A stretch of 64,000 nt of DNA from positions 868,001 through 932,000 of the forward strand of contig OW203738.1 in NCBI GenBank assembly GCA_934045075.1. Direction: 5' to 3'. The translations under genes were made by a program, and so were the position numbers. Origin of the DNA: Yponomeuta sedellus (Eukaryota > Arthropoda > Insecta > Lepidoptera > Yponomeutidae). A model generated the notes under the pieces. The model had not been told where the DNA came from. It saw only the letters and a program-made list of their open reading frames with translations, and searched no databases. Below are positions 9,955-20,514 of the stretch, piece by piece. Within the stretch, counting starts at the first letter, position 1. Every line of letters begins with the position of its first letter.

Positions 9955-10319
9955 TCGTTATCAACCCTTGTATGTCCCCACTGCTGGGGCACAGGTCTCT
10001 TCCTGCATCGCAGGAAGGTTAGGCCATACTCCACCACGGGGGCCAAGTCCGGGTTGGTGGAGGATTGTAGGACAGTGGCGGGCCTTACTGTCAGAAGTTA
10101 TCAAGCCGCCCATAAGGTCTCTGACATGGCTTAACGACTGCCATTATATGACAGCCGGCACCAACGGCTTAACGTGCCTTGCGAAGCACGGAAGCGCTCG
10201 GAAAAATGCCACTAGCGGTAGTCACGGGATGCTCACCCATCCCGTACCTGACCGCGCCTGTTGTTGCTTAACCAAGTGATGATTCCAATCACTCGGTTCG
10301 CCTAGGCCACGAGCGCTTC
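9955..10319 (-). mobile_element. 5S-SINE, full length, with target-site duplication
   Basis: A perfect 12-bp duplication ACTTACTTATAT (9943-9954 and 10320-10331) gives precise ends: GAAGCGCTCGTGGCCTAGG at the 5' end and GGGTTGATAACG at the 3' end, about 365 bp. A long target-site duplication without terminal inverted repeats is the mark of LINE-driven retroposition. Confidence 0.9.
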
Positions 10320-10459
10320 ACTTACTTATATGAAAAGTAATAACTCCTATTATTATTTCAAGTTTGAAATTAGAAGTTTTCCAGTTAATGTTATGCTCAA
10401 TAATTTAGCTGAACAATTTATTACACATATTTTTTGGTACCATAAAGAATTTAATTTAT

Positions 10460-10540
10460 ATATTTGCCCTTGGCTCCTGTGGTGGATTATGGCCTAACCT
10501 TCTGCCCGAGCAGAAGGGACATACAAGGGTTGATATCGAA
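10460..10540 (+). repeat. 5S-SINE tail fragment
   Basis: GTGGTGGATTATGGCCTAAC and GGGACATACAAGGGTTGATA match the last 80 bp of the family. Confidence 0.65.
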
Positions 10541-10689
10541 ATTATTTAATAGTCGTAGTTATCGTACTCTAAAATGTAAAATGTCCTGTTAATACTAACA
10601 AAACTATTTATCAAGAGTTGATCAACCATGTACAAAACAAATAAATGCAACAAATAAGTGCACCACGTACCGACTATATTCTTCATTCA

Positions 10690-10836
10690 ATCCACTCCAT
10701 CCAAAGGTTGTCTGGAAGAGATCACTCTTAGCGATAAGACCGCCAATTGTATAAAATTACTTATATTTAAGAATCATAGTTGTAATATTTTTCTGGTTGT
10801 GCAATTAAATGTTCTCTATCTATCTATCTATCTATA
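10690..10836 (+). repeat. LINE 3' end with CTAT tail
   Basis: GGTTGTCTGGAAGAGATCAC, AGCGATAAGACCGCCAATTG and the final CTATCTATCTAT run match the shared LINE 3' terminus also seen at 33150-33293. Confidence 0.75.
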
Positions 10837-11234
10837 AATGACAATACGTTTTGTAACTACGTTTATAACTACGCAGCTTTGTTTAGTTCAAACGTCGTTG
10901 AGTGTACAACTCGCGAGCAGCAAACAACAGCGGCAGTGCTGCCAACACGATAAGCCGTGTGATTGCAGGCGTGCCAACGCGCAGTAATCTTTGAACATAA
11001 CGCGTCGCCACCAGTGGCCCTAGCCAGGACGGGTGCGGCCACTGAATTAGTTAATTGTGGCTTCAGGTCAGGCGATGCAGAGGCGATGCTGGGAAGTCTG
11101 CGCTCAATATTTGTAGGGTGAGGTACTGGGAAGTGCTAGCTAGCGCCTTCAGTGATAAATTAAGAATAAAAAAGAATTACAATAAAAATGAAGATGCCTA
11201 TACCCAGCAGTAGCCTCTACCTATACTAGTAGGC

Positions 11235-11352
11235 CTATACCTCCACCAACCCGGACTTGGCCCCCGTGGTGGAGTATGGCCTAACCTTCCTGCGATGCAG
11301 GAAGAGACCCCTGCCCCAGCAGTGGGGACATACAAGGGTTGATAACGATACC
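11235..11352 (+). mobile_element. 5S-SINE, 3' 115 bp only
   Basis: Begins at CCTCCACCAACCCGGACTTG and ends at ACATACAAGGGTTGATAACG. It is a 5'-truncated copy. Confidence 0.75.
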
Positions 11353-11404
11353 CAGCAGTAGGGTTTACCGGGCTGGTGATGATGACGATGAACAATAAAA
11401 TCAA

Positions 11405-11533
11405 ATAAATGGTTGACTGGAAGAAATTACTTTTAGTAAGAAGGCCGCCACTTGTACTGTACTGTTATTTTATAAGTCTCTTATGTAATCCTTGGTGTAC
11501 ATGCAATAAAGAATATTCTATCTATCTATCTAA
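11405..11533 (+). repeat. LINE 3' end with CTAT tail
   Basis: TTTTAGTAAGAAGGCCGCCA, TGCAATAAAGAATATTCTAT and a short CTAT run define the copy. Confidence 0.75.
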
Positions 11534-11965
11534 TCGTAACTTTAATTAGAATTTCGATTTACTATGTAATTCAACTTTTACTGAACACACAATTTTTTGA
11601 AAGTTGTATACTCCTGTAAAGGTGTTTCACACGGAATTGTACCTTAGAATAAGTAGTTTTTAAATGAAATGTGAAAATACTGTTGGAGTAGCTAATAAAT
11701 AATAATAACTTGTATTACAATACTTTTTTTTTTCAAAAAGTAAAATCTTAACCACTATGACAACTATTTTTAGGGGTTGTTCATCCCAGGTTCTAGACAG
11801 TCTAGAATGTAGGATTAACAAAGTCGGACTTTAATCGTTTTCCACCAAAAGCAGCCTATTCTCTCCTTTTTAGCAGAAATCGATCAAGTCCTAGGAATTT
11901 GATACGTTCTAGACGATTTATAGACTTTTAATGTTTACTTTTTGATATCGAAAATATTTAACTAC
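11534..11965. other. No gene recognised
   Basis: AT-rich sequence with no supported gene or repeat. Confidence 0.45.
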
Positions 11966-11970
11966 TAAAC

Positions 11971-12695
11971 ATTTTAAAAACCTATTTAGAGACTAAAATT
12001 TCCACCCATGCCGGGATTCGAACCCGCGACCTTTGGCTATCCGTGCCAGCGCTCTTTCCAGCTGAGCTAATGGGCAACTCACCGGCATCAGTAAAATTTC
12101 GAACCTCTTTACAATAAGATAAGATAAAGATATTTATTGAGTCACAGACATCGGTATACATATAAAGTTAGGCTAGTTTACAGGTTGACTTATAAGTAGG
12201 TATACGTAATATTCTATCACATTAGAAACCAAGCTAGGTAGATCTTTCTAACGCCCCCCTTCGGTTATCATTAGGTCAAAATTTAAATTTAAATACAGCA
12301 AATCTAGGTAAAAACTACTTTCTTTCCTTTTTTCACTATCAGTAATCTGCTCCCACATTACGCGCACCAAATGCAGAACGATCCCATTCGTGTATTACCA
12401 AGTCCCATATAAATTACTATCATACATTTCAAGATTCTAACGGGATTCGGTGAGCGCAATTAGGTCGCAGATACGATCCAAGTTTTATTCAAATCTTTTG
12501 AAATTGCGGGTAGAACAACATTTATAAAAATAGCAACAGACCAAAAAAAAATCTTCATCAATCAGCCAAGATGCACTTTGATTAATGACAATCAGTAGAT
12601 AGTCCACAATAGCCCGACCTTTATGATAACTTACTCATTACCCATTACCATTCTCTGTATTACGTATACGGGTTAGGTAGTGCATTAAAAAGAAC
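11971..12695 (+). mobile_element. hpSINE copy 4, split by a LINE insertion
   Basis: The left part (11971-12112) has AACCTATTTAGAGACTAAAA and the antisense tRNA-like block. After an interruption the right part (about 12646-12695) resumes with ATTCTCTGTATTACGTATAC and the terminal GGTTAGGTAGTGCATTAAAA. Confidence 0.7.
12113..12645 (-). mobile_element. LINE 3' end inserted into hpSINE
   Basis: On the minus strand the block ends AATAAATATCTTTATCTTATCT-like (within 12113-12140), a usual LINE 3' terminus with short TTATC repeats. The two sides are exactly adjacent positions of the hpSINE consensus (TTTACAATA / TTCTCTGTATT), which shows nested insertion. No intact coding part is visible. Confidence 0.6.
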
Positions 12696-12892
12696 ATCCT
12701 AAGCATTTTCCCGCTAGTTTAGTAGCTCCATTTTAGTTCGCTCTGTTAGTGGGCTTGTTGGCTTAATTCGCTGTATGAGATTACGCAGTGGCATTATTCT
12801 CGCTCGTAATTGTTTCCTAGATAACGGTTATTAGATATCGGCTATTGCGTATTAGGAGTTATTGGGGCGTACCGTATTGTGCATACTGTGGT

Positions 12893-13440
12893 TATGATAT
12901 CATCAGGCGTTTGCCTGCTATTGATAGTTTTTTTAAAGTAGCCTGTATACGTCCCACTTTAGGGCACAGACTTTCTGTTAGAGTAGTCGTAGTCACTCTC
13001 TGATTCTGAGAGAAAGACTGCATTACGCAATTTAATTCAAAAAAAAAGAATTTCTGTTTCCTGAATGTCAATGTACAATGTAAGCCGCTGCCTTCGGAAC
13101 GTATTGTAGTGGAGAAAAAGGCAGCAGAAAAAAAACTCCACTCTGACCATCTTTTCTCAAGTCATCTTAAACCAAATACATCATTTGCCATACGTAAACC
13201 TTATAAGATTTCATGGCTACTAACAACCCTAAATGCCAAAGCATTAGTCAAATGTCTCATAATAGTAGGGGAAAACATAAGTGCTGCGGTCAGATATACG
13301 AACAGCACTCGTTCACGAGCATATCGCAGTGGTCAGCCATCATCAGTCTCCATTATGGAGGGAGATAGATGACCTGATAGTAAGCAAACGCCTGATGATA
13401 TAGGCGTAAAGGCGTTTGCTTACTATTGACAGTTTTTTGA
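12893..13440. repeat. Region bounded by inverted GCAAACGCCTGATGATAT boxes
   Basis: ATATCATCAGGCGTTTGCCT at 12893 is inverted at 13378-13401 and repeated in part at 13413-13440, which also makes a local hairpin. Between them lie a SINE fragment (12928-12990) and a dispersed repeat (13265-13375, shared inverted with 50755-50905). Confidence 0.55.
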
Positions 13441-13456
13441 AGTATGTATTTTATTT

Positions 13457-13912
13457 ATGAATGGTAGCGAGACTTGGGTGTGGCAAAAGAAGCAAGAAAG
13501 TAGAATGAATGCAGTAGAAATGAGGTCATTGAGAAGTATGTGTAGTGTTACTTTTAATGACAGGATACGCAATAGTCTGATTAGAGAACGTTGTGGACTG
13601 AAAGAGGATGTAGTGACTAGAATTGAGAAAGGAATGTTGCGTTGGTTTGGACATGTGGAGAGGAAGGAAGAAAGATTGACGAAACAAATATATATTGCGA
13701 ATGTGAGTGGAAGGGCTGGTAAGGGACGTCCCAGGCGGACATACATCGACCAAATTGGGGATGTATTAGCAAAGGGAAAGATAAAAAGTACCCGGAACCA
13801 GCGTGCGTGCATGCAACGACTTATGATCGTTGATGAAGCGAAGGTGATCTGTCAGGATCGTGGCAAGTGGCAGTCCCTGCTCTCTTCCTACCCCTCTGGG
13901 ATACAGGCGTGA
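13457..13912 (+). pseudogene. LINE C-terminus, WFGHVER family, longest copy
   Basis: An open stretch of 151 codons carries MRSLRSMCSVTFNDRIRNSL, MLRWFGHVERKEERLTKQI, GRAGKGRPRRTYIDQIGDVL and ends with WQSLLSSYPSGIQA then a stop. It corresponds to the domain after the reverse transcriptase thumb in insect non-LTR elements. Relative to copy 1 one residue is missing after HVER. The start codon is not the native start: the element is 5'-truncated, so no endonuclease or polymerase activity remains. Downstream the 3' end runs into ATGTATGTAT-like repeats. Confidence 0.8.
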
Positions 13913-13929
13913 TGTTATGGATGTATGTA

Positions 13930-14050
13930 TTTTTAAAGTAGCCTGTATGTATACGTATGTATACGGCAGGGCACAGGTTTCTCTCAGAAGGAGAGAGTGT
14001 TGGAATAATTACCACGCGTGCCTACCGCGGTTTGGCAATTACAATCGGTG
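13930..14050 (+). repeat. SINE fragment (GGGCACAGG/TCTCAGAAGGAGAG type)
   Basis: GGGCACAGGTTTCTCTCAGA, GGAGAGAGTGTTGGAATAAT and TACCACGCGTGCC match the second half of the tRNA-derived SINE-C family widespread in Lepidoptera. Confidence 0.55.
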
Positions 14051-14187
14051 AGGTTTTTTTACAGATCAGACACTCAGGTTTTTTCACAATGTTTTCCTTC
14101 ATATTAATCCGTTCAGCTGTTATTGCGTGATTGAGTAACTAACATCTAAACATCGTCACAAAGTTTCATGTTTATAATATTAGTAGG

Positions 14188-14344
14188 TAACTATTTAGAG
14201 GCTCAAAATTTCACCCATGCCGGGACTCAAATCCGCGCCCTCTGGCTAACCGTGCCAGAGGTCGCGGGTTCGAGTCGAGTGGAATTTTTTGCCTCTAAAT
14301 AGGTTTTCAAATTGTCCTCAGCTTGGTTAGTGCATTAAAAAGAC
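14188..14344 (+). mobile_element. hpSINE copy 5, short form
   Basis: Antisense and sense tRNA-like halves are joined directly inside the anticodon arm (CTAACCGTGCCAGAGGTCGC). The flanks read TATAATATTAGTAGG (14173-14187) and TATAATATTTGTTAGG (14345-14360), an imperfect duplication of about 15 bp. Confidence 0.75.
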
Positions 14345-14464
14345 TATAATATTTGTTAGGGTTCTAACCTAACTGGATTTAAAATGAGTGGACTGTATAT
14401 TCACTGGTAAAATATAATATAATGGTCCGAAAATATAATAAATAACATATGAGTGCAACGACCT

Positions 14465-14602
14465 AACAGTAGCGTAGTCCAAGCGAGAGAGCACTCCGGA
14501 GCCGTTGGCGTTGGTGCGGTGACGTCGGCGGCGCGTGCGGCGGTGCGTGGGGCTTTAGCCAATCAGCGCCCAGCAGCCGCGCACCTCAACTATCGGTGTC
14601 TC
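14465..14602. other. GC- and CpG-rich patch
   Basis: A 140-bp patch with many CG dinucleotides (for example GTGACGTCGGCGGCGCGTGC) and a CCAAT-like GCCAATCAGC lies in AT-rich surroundings. It could be a promoter relic or an unidentified repeat. No adjoining gene is visible. Confidence 0.3.
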
Positions 14603-14880
14603 CGACAATATTAGTAGGTACTATAAATGTGTAATATTAGTAGGTATTGAAAATGTGTTATAAACGTTATAAGCGGTATGTATTATGAATTTTATTTGTT
14701 GTTTACTGTGATTTTATTTGTACTTTTTATTTTTACTCCTATATTAAAAGTATACGTACTTTGTAGTATGAAAACTTTAAATTAATATATTATTCATTAA
14801 TTAATAAAAGGCATTACATAGTCTGAAAATTCGCACAATGCTTCGTCATAAAAACTATCACAATAAACAATAAAATAAAA

Positions 14881-15245
14881 CGTTATCAACCCTTGTATGT
14901 CCCCACTGCTGGGGCACGGGTCTCTTCCTGCATCGCAGGAAGGTTAGGCCATACTCCACCACGGGGGCCAAGTCCGGGTTGGTGGAGGATTGTAAGACAG
15001 TGGCGGGCCTTACTGTCAGAAGTTATCAAGCCGCCCATAAGGCCTCCGACATGGCTTAACGACTGCCATTATATGACAGCCGGCACCAACGGCTTAACGT
15101 GCCTTGCGAAGCACGGAAGCGCTCGGTAAAATGCCACTAGCGGTAGTCACGGGACGCTCACCCATCCCGCACCTGACCGCGCCTGTTGTTGCTTAACCAA
15201 GTGATTGATTCCAATCACTCGGTTCGTCTAGGCCACGAGCGCTTC
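14881..15245 (-). mobile_element. 5S-SINE, full length
   Basis: Flanked by ATAAAATAAAA on both sides (14870-14880 and 15246-15256). It is almost identical to the copy at 9955-10319, so probably recent. Confidence 0.88.
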
Positions 15246-15515
15246 ATAAAATAAAAAATCAAACTTAATTAATCAAAAATACCGCCCCGGGACACACCCG
15301 ACCCAAAAGTTCCCATGACGCTAGCAGCATTACCCCGTTGCACCGCCAGGGAGATCCTTTGCATCAGGTATGCCCCGGAACGAACGTCATACCCCCGACT
15401 CCTCAGGCGCCGACCGATCCCCGAATAAAAAGTTTTGCCTCATCCCCCCATACCCCCATTGTTTCCACGGCCAGTGGGGCGAACAAATAGTGACGCATAA
15501 GCTGGCTATACTTCC
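15246..15515. other. No gene recognised
   Basis: Contains C-rich, unique-looking sequence (CGCCCCGGGACACACCCGAC near 15283). I find no supported gene. Confidence 0.35.
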
Positions 15516-15517
15516 GT

Positions 15518-16041
15518 TTTTAGGGTTCCGTACCTCAAAAGAAAAAAACGGAACCCTTATAGGATCACTTTGTTGTCCGTCTGTCCGTCCGTCCGTCTGT
15601 CAAGACCCTTTTTCTCAGGAACGCGTGGAGGTATGAAGCTGAAATTTATATCAATTACTCAAGTTTATTGTCCCTTGAAGCTGTGAAAAAAATCAAACTT
15701 CTACGCCAACGCAATCAAAAGATACAGCCGTTTATGCCGCAAATTTTCGACACTTGCAAGGGAATCAAAACCTACAGGGTGCTTCCCGTGAACTCAGAAT
15801 CTTGAAATTTGGTACGAAGCAACGTCTTATAGCATAGATAAAGGAAAAATTACGAAAACCATAAATTTTTAGTTACATCACATAATATATATTTTTTTAA
15901 TAATTTTAAACTTACTACCCATTTCCACATAAACGCGTAGAGGTATTAAATTGAAATTCATACCAAATACTCAGGTCTATAATACAGGTTTGTACGGAAC
16001 CCTCGGTGCGCGAGTCTGACTCGCACTTGGCCGGTTTTTTA
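15518..16041 (+). repeat. Dispersed lepidopteran repeat (GGTTCCGTAC ... ACTTGGCCGG)
   Basis: Starts TTTTTAGGGTTCCGTACCTC, holds GTCCGTCTGTCCGTCCGTCC and ends CTGACTCGCACTTGGCCGG. A second copy, split by a SINE, lies at 46297-47190. I know this unit as very common in Lepidoptera; it shows no coding capacity here. Confidence 0.75.
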
Positions 16042-16232
16042 ATTTTGGTGCTGTTTCAGCAGCAACACCCGCAGTCGCAGCAGTCACACCCAAATGGGAA
16101 GGCGCAAAGGTGTAGTATTGGTTTTTATCTGAATAAGAAGCATTCGATACAAAATTTGTTTCGTTGCTTGACAAAGATTGAGCAGCTCTGCCAATTCCTT
16201 TCAAGGTAGTACAAAAATTACTTAGTAGTTAC

Positions 16233-16544
16233 ACTATTTTTATTTTTAATGCACTAACCCGTGCTAAGGAAATAAAAATAGTGTAATCATGTGGGTACAG
16301 TGATATCGTTCCGATGTTAAACCTAACTGCAAAGTAGGTAGTCGGGGCTGTAAGTAATGCAATTTGCTTAAGTCAGATGTCGCTGCCTGTACGTAATACA
16401 GAGAATATTGTAAAGAGGTTCGAAATTTCACTGATGCCGTGAGTCACCCATTGGCTCAATTGGTAGAGCGCTGGTACGGATAGCCAGAGGTTGCGGGTTC
16501 GAATCCCGACATGGGTGAAATTTTTAGCCTCTAAATAGGTTTTT
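16233..16544 (-). mobile_element. hpSINE copy 6
   Basis: A perfect 13-bp target-site duplication ACTTAGTAGTTAC (16220-16232 and 16545-16557). The body is a single sense tRNA-like unit, but the terminal 40 bp are inverted (ACTATTTTTATTTTTAATGC against AATAAAAATAGTGTAATC), so even this copy has inverted ends. Confidence 0.9.
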
Positions 16545-16559
16545 ACTTAGTAGTTACCA

Positions 16560-16910
16560 ACATACTCTTTTCAGATTAAATAGAGTAAAAGTTAAGTTGA
16601 ACCTACTTTGTCAGTCGGAGTAAGTGACAACCCAACTCAAAATTAAACCATAATCTTCAACTTTTACGACGACTCGTTTAAATTAACAAAGTTGGCATAT
16701 TACTTTCTGTCAGTCACTACTAATAACAATAGTTGTTGTTCAGGCTAGTTCTGCCAGATATAAGGCAAAATAGATGATGTTTTTTTTTTCAACTGCAGCG
16801 GTCTAGATTTTTATATAACTTGTTACTTAATTACGAGTTATACATTAAAAAAATCCCTGCGGTTACGTTTGCGTTCACGTTTTGCGCTAACTCTTTATAG
16901 CGTGGTCTTA
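16560..16910. other. No gene recognised
   Basis: AT-rich sequence, without a supported feature. Confidence 0.4.
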
Positions 16911-16913
16911 TTG

Positions 16914-17405
16914 CAGTTCATTCAGCCTTTGTATATCCCCACTGCTGGGGCCCGTGGTGTCACCAACCTGGACTTGGCCCCCGTGGTGGAGTATGGCCTA
17001 ACCTTTCTGCGATGCAGGAAGAGACCCGTGCCACAGCAGTGGGGACATACAAGGGCTGAATGAACTGCTGGGGCATGAGTTTCTTTCTGAATAGCAGGAA
17101 GGTAAGGCCATACTCCACCACGGGGGCCAAGTCCGGGTTAGTAAAGGATTGTAAGACAGTGGCGGCCCTTACTGTCAGAAGTTATCAAACCGCCCATAAG
17201 GCCTCTTACATGGCTTAACGACTGCCATTACGTGACAGCCGGCACCAACTGCTTAACGTGCCATGCAAAGAAAGCGCTAGAAATATATGCCACTAGCGGT
17301 AGTCACGGGATGGTCACCCATTAAGCACTTGACCGTGTCTGCCGTTGCTTAACCAAAGTGATTGATTCCAATCACTCAATTCCACTAGGCTACGAGCGTT
17401 ATCTC
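16914..17405 (-). mobile_element. 5S-SINE, rearranged with inverted tail
   Basis: The minus-strand body (17068-17405) is joined at its 3' side to an inverted second tail (16955-17066), so GCAGTTCATTCAGCC at 16914 faces GGGCTGAATGAACTGC at 17053. The boxes CCCACTGCTGGGG recur in both directions. Confidence 0.75.
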
Positions 17406-17980
17406 AATTAAATAACATATTTTTGTTTGAAAAGGGATAGTTTTTGTAGTTAATTATGACAAAACCGAGTACGTTGTGTAGCCAATTAGTATTATAAGAA
17501 GTCGATTCCACCAAAATATTTTTAAGTCGGCGTTAAAGCTGTCTTGAGCTTCAGCTTCTACGCCATCTTGAGAGTGTTTTAGTAGAACCGAATTTTTACT
17601 TAACCCTTTACCATGCATTGCTATAATAGTTTCCACCATAAATTGAACCTTATCTCTTTAAAATAAATTCAAAACTTATGATAAATTTGTACTGGCTCTG
17701 CCTATTAAAGGGTAAATAAGACCGTGAGTCCTGCGGCTTGTTCATTTGTGTCGAAAAAGTTATTATTATAAAATTAAATACTTTTATTGCACTTTAATTT
17801 TAATAATAAAATCGTACAATGCGGTGAACTTAACGCATTCTCTACTAGTCAACCGCAGGAAGTAGATAAAAAAGTTGGTAGGCGTGCAAAAAAAAAACCA
17901 GATTTACTATTGTTTTTTTATAGTGTAAAGTTCTCAAATCTTTATTTGAGTGATGGTTTTACTTGTAACAGAAGTACATA
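17406..17980. other. No gene recognised
   Basis: AT-rich. Short frames are present, but none resembles a known family. Confidence 0.4.
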
Positions 17981-17984
17981 CAGA

Positions 17985-18590
17985 ACCTCACGCCTGTATC
18001 CCAGAGGGGTAGGCAGAGACCAAGGACTGCCATATGCCACGATCCTGACAGATCAACTTCGCTTCATCAACGTTCATAAGTTGTTGCATGCACGCAGACC
18101 GGTTCTTTTATATTCCCCTTTGCTAATACATCCCCTATTTGGTCGATGTATGCCTGGGACGTCACTTACCAGCCCTTCCACTTACATTCGCAACACACAT
18201 TTGTTTCTTCAATCTTCCTTCATCCTCTCCACATGTCCAAACTAACGCAACAGGCCTTTCTCAATTCTAGTCACTAAGACAAAAATGTACCTCGAACAAG
18301 AAGCACATACACTTGTTATTAATTCTCTTTAATATCCTAGTATCTAAATGGCCCTAACTTTTAAGTAAGTATTATGTTTTTTATAGGTAAGACAGCCTGG
18401 TAAAAATGTTATACATTTAAGCTACTAATGTGCACTTGTTTACTGTATCAAGCGTGTACTACAATTGTAAACTTATGAATAAAGAAATCTGTAAATCAAA
18501 TCAATTCTAGTCACTACATCCTCTTTCAGTTCACAACGTTCTCTAATCAGACTATTACGTATCCTGTCATTCAAGAAGTAGTTATTTCAT
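17985..18590 (-). pseudogene. LINE C-terminus, WFGHVER family, interrupted
   Basis: On the minus strand the 3' end (CACGCCTGTATCCCAGAGGG, CTTGTCACGATCC-like) and the GRPRRTYIDQ region can be followed from 17985 to about 18260, and the upstream portion resumes at 18501-18590. A 224-bp insertion separates the halves. Several substitutions and frame breaks show it is dead. Confidence 0.7.
18277..18500 (+). mobile_element. Retroposed 3' end, 16-bp target-site duplication
   Basis: The sequence TCAATTCTAGTCACTA is present at 18261-18276 and 18501-18516, exactly flanking this block. The block ends AATAAAGAAATCTGTAAATC, a polyadenylation-signal-like motif near its 3' terminus. I read it as a LINE or mRNA 3' end retroposed on the plus strand. 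No coding sequence is recognised. Confidence 0.8.
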
Positions 18591-18980
18591 AATCCAAAAA
18601 CGTCATAGAAGAGTCGAATCACAAATACCCTATGAACGCTTAGGCAACACCGCAGGTTGAAGCTAGCTCAGAATTTCTCGACTTTTACGAGCTCACTCGG
18701 GATCTAGCACGCCAAATTGAAATAGCCACGTGACAGATGAGCTATGCGCACTCCCCGTGCTGAATTTAAATTGGACGGGTTATAACAAGCTGCCTTCACA
18801 ATGTTCATGCTTTGCTCGAGAAATGCAATCAGCTTTCTTTACAGTCTGAGGGAGGTATTTTAACCGGAGTAGTAATTTTCTGCTGCATTTGCGTCTGCTA
18901 ATGAAGATGGTCCTTTTGTTTCGATAAGCAAATGATTAAATATAAAAAAACTGTTTTGTAACTTGGCGTAGTTTACAGTT
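18591..18980. other. No gene recognised
   Basis: Unique-looking sequence with no convincing frame. Confidence 0.4.
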
Positions 18981-18982
18981 TT

Positions 18983-19028
18983 TTTATGAAGCCTACCTAC
19001 AAACGTCCCTGTGGGGCACAAGTGTTCT

Positions 19029-19063
<35 letters not shown>
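18983..19063 (+). repeat. SINE fragment with GA microsatellite
   Basis: GTCCCTGTGGGGCACAAGTG then TCTCTCAGAG leads into about 16 GA units (19030-19061). It matches the SINE-C half at 13930-14050 and probably expanded from its TCTCAGAGAGAGA segment. Confidence 0.65.
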
Positions 19064-19065
<2 letters not shown>

Positions 19066-19082
19066 TGGCCTAAATTACTCTA

Positions 19083-19255
19083 AAAAACCTTAAAGGCAAA
19101 AAATTTCACCCATGCCGGGATTCGAACCTCTGGCTATCCGTGCCAGCGCTCTACCAATTGAGCCAATGGGCGACTCACCGGCATCAGTGAAATTTTGAAC
19201 CTCTTTACACTATTCTCTGTATTACGTACAGGCAGCGACATCTGGCTTACGCGAC
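19083..19255 (+). mobile_element. hpSINE copy 7, 5' half
   Basis: Antisense tRNA-like block with ATGCCGGGATTCGAACCTCT and the following CAGGCAGCGACATCTGGCTT. The sense half is missing. Confidence 0.75.
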
Positions 19256-20020
19256 ATCCGCCTTTGCACGTAATTTTTATCACAAACCTGTTATTTAAGT
19301 TTTATTTTTAATAAGGTTTTTATTGTGCAATAAAGTTGTGCAATAACAAACAAACTCTGTTTGTCATAAATTTTCCAAAACCCATCGTGTTTTGGAAAAT
19401 TTATGCCTTGTGGTGTCTCTCACCATGTTTTCCTTCACCAGTCAATTTAGTAGAATCAAAATAAAATATTAAAAAAACTATGTCACTCAGAGTTTCTGTC
19501 ACTGGTTTTTGTGGAGAATAAAAAAAGATCACACCATCATTTGTGTAATATTATGCAAAAATTATTGATTTTTGTAATAACTATCTAACGGTGGCTTTAA
19601 TCGGCCTGTGCAAACGCGACTTATACGCTACAGGTACTTATAAAAAATGTAACTTTTCTAGGTACCTACATTTTTTTTCTAGTAAGTTTGTTCGAGCGCG
19701 ATTTGGATTTCTGTACTTTCCTTTATCTTTTTATTTGTCAAAACTGAAAAAATAAACATTAAGTACAACGTTTTCATTGATCAATTTCTTAATTTCATTA
19801 ATTTTAATGAAAATAAATAAAAACAAAAATTATTAATATAAATGTAATGTTTAATAATTGTTGCAGGTTAAAGCAAATCAACATACACTACTGCATTTAT
19901 TTTAGTCACTTATTGAGATACTTCTAGCCACTCGACTACTACGATTCGCAAAACAAAAATCGATCAAAATTGTACTAAAACTAGATTAGGTAAAGTCAAC
20001 TGCGCAAATGGGGTTAGGAA
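19256..20020. other. No gene recognised; one short hairpin
   Basis: AT-rich. A 17-bp inverted repeat (CATAAATTTTCCAAAAC) with a 7-bp spacer lies at 19363-19403, followed by a fragment resembling the SINE-C core (CACCATGTTTTCCTTCACC). Confidence 0.45.
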
Positions 20021-20023
20021 GAC

Positions 20024-20281
20024 GAACTGATTAGCATTTATATAATACTAGAAGCTTAACTGATTAGCATTTATATAATACTAGAAGCTTAACTGATTAT
20101 CATTTATATAATACTAGAAGCTTAACTGATTAGCATTTATATAATACTAGAAGCTTAACTGATTAGCATTTATATAATACTAGAAGCTTAACTGATTATC
20201 ATTTATATAATACTAGAAGCTTAACTGATTAGCATTTATATAATACTAGAAGCTTAACTGATTAGCATTTATATAATACTA
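20024..20281 (+). repeat. 33-bp tandem array, 8 units, 99-bp higher order
   Basis: The unit reads AACTGATTAGCATTTATATA then ATACTAGAAGCTT. Eight units follow one another almost without change. The only variable site (GATTAG or GATTAT) runs G,G,T,G,G,T,G,G, so expansion went by blocks of three units. Confidence 0.92.
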
Positions 20282-20478
20282 GCTGTGCCCCGCGGTGTTA
20301 CCCGAGGTTCATCGATTTTCCAAAGCGAATAAAATATTTTCCTGCTGTTAAACATAGCTTATGTGTTAATCAAGGATATTAGCTAACTTGATACCAACAT
20401 CGCTCCAGCCGTTTAGACGTGAAAAAGTATCAAACATACACACTAACAAACTTTCGTTTTTATAATATTATTTATTCT
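20268..20478 (+). mobile_element. Helitron-like non-autonomous element
   Basis: Begins AATACTAGCTGTGCCCCGCG, contains GCTCCAGCCGTTTAGACGTG and ACACACTAACAAACTTTCGT and ends at TTTTTATAATATTA. The combination is typical of short Helitron-type elements in Lepidoptera. Its first bases coincide with part of the tandem unit upstream. Confidence 0.6.
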
Positions 20479-20514
20479 ATTTCCATTTTTATGTGCAATA
20501 AAGTATTCTCTATC

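Noticed and set aside
9920..10279. 119-codon frame and similar frames in every 5S-SINE copy (GLFLHRRKVRPYSTTGAKSG)
   Set aside because: The same peptide recurs because the SINE recurs; frame and ends are not preserved between copies, so it is not a gene.
14465..14602. CpG-rich patch as an active promoter (also 28760-28905 and 43560-43685)
   Set aside because: No gene, splice donor or transcript-like structure follows any of them; base composition alone is not enough.
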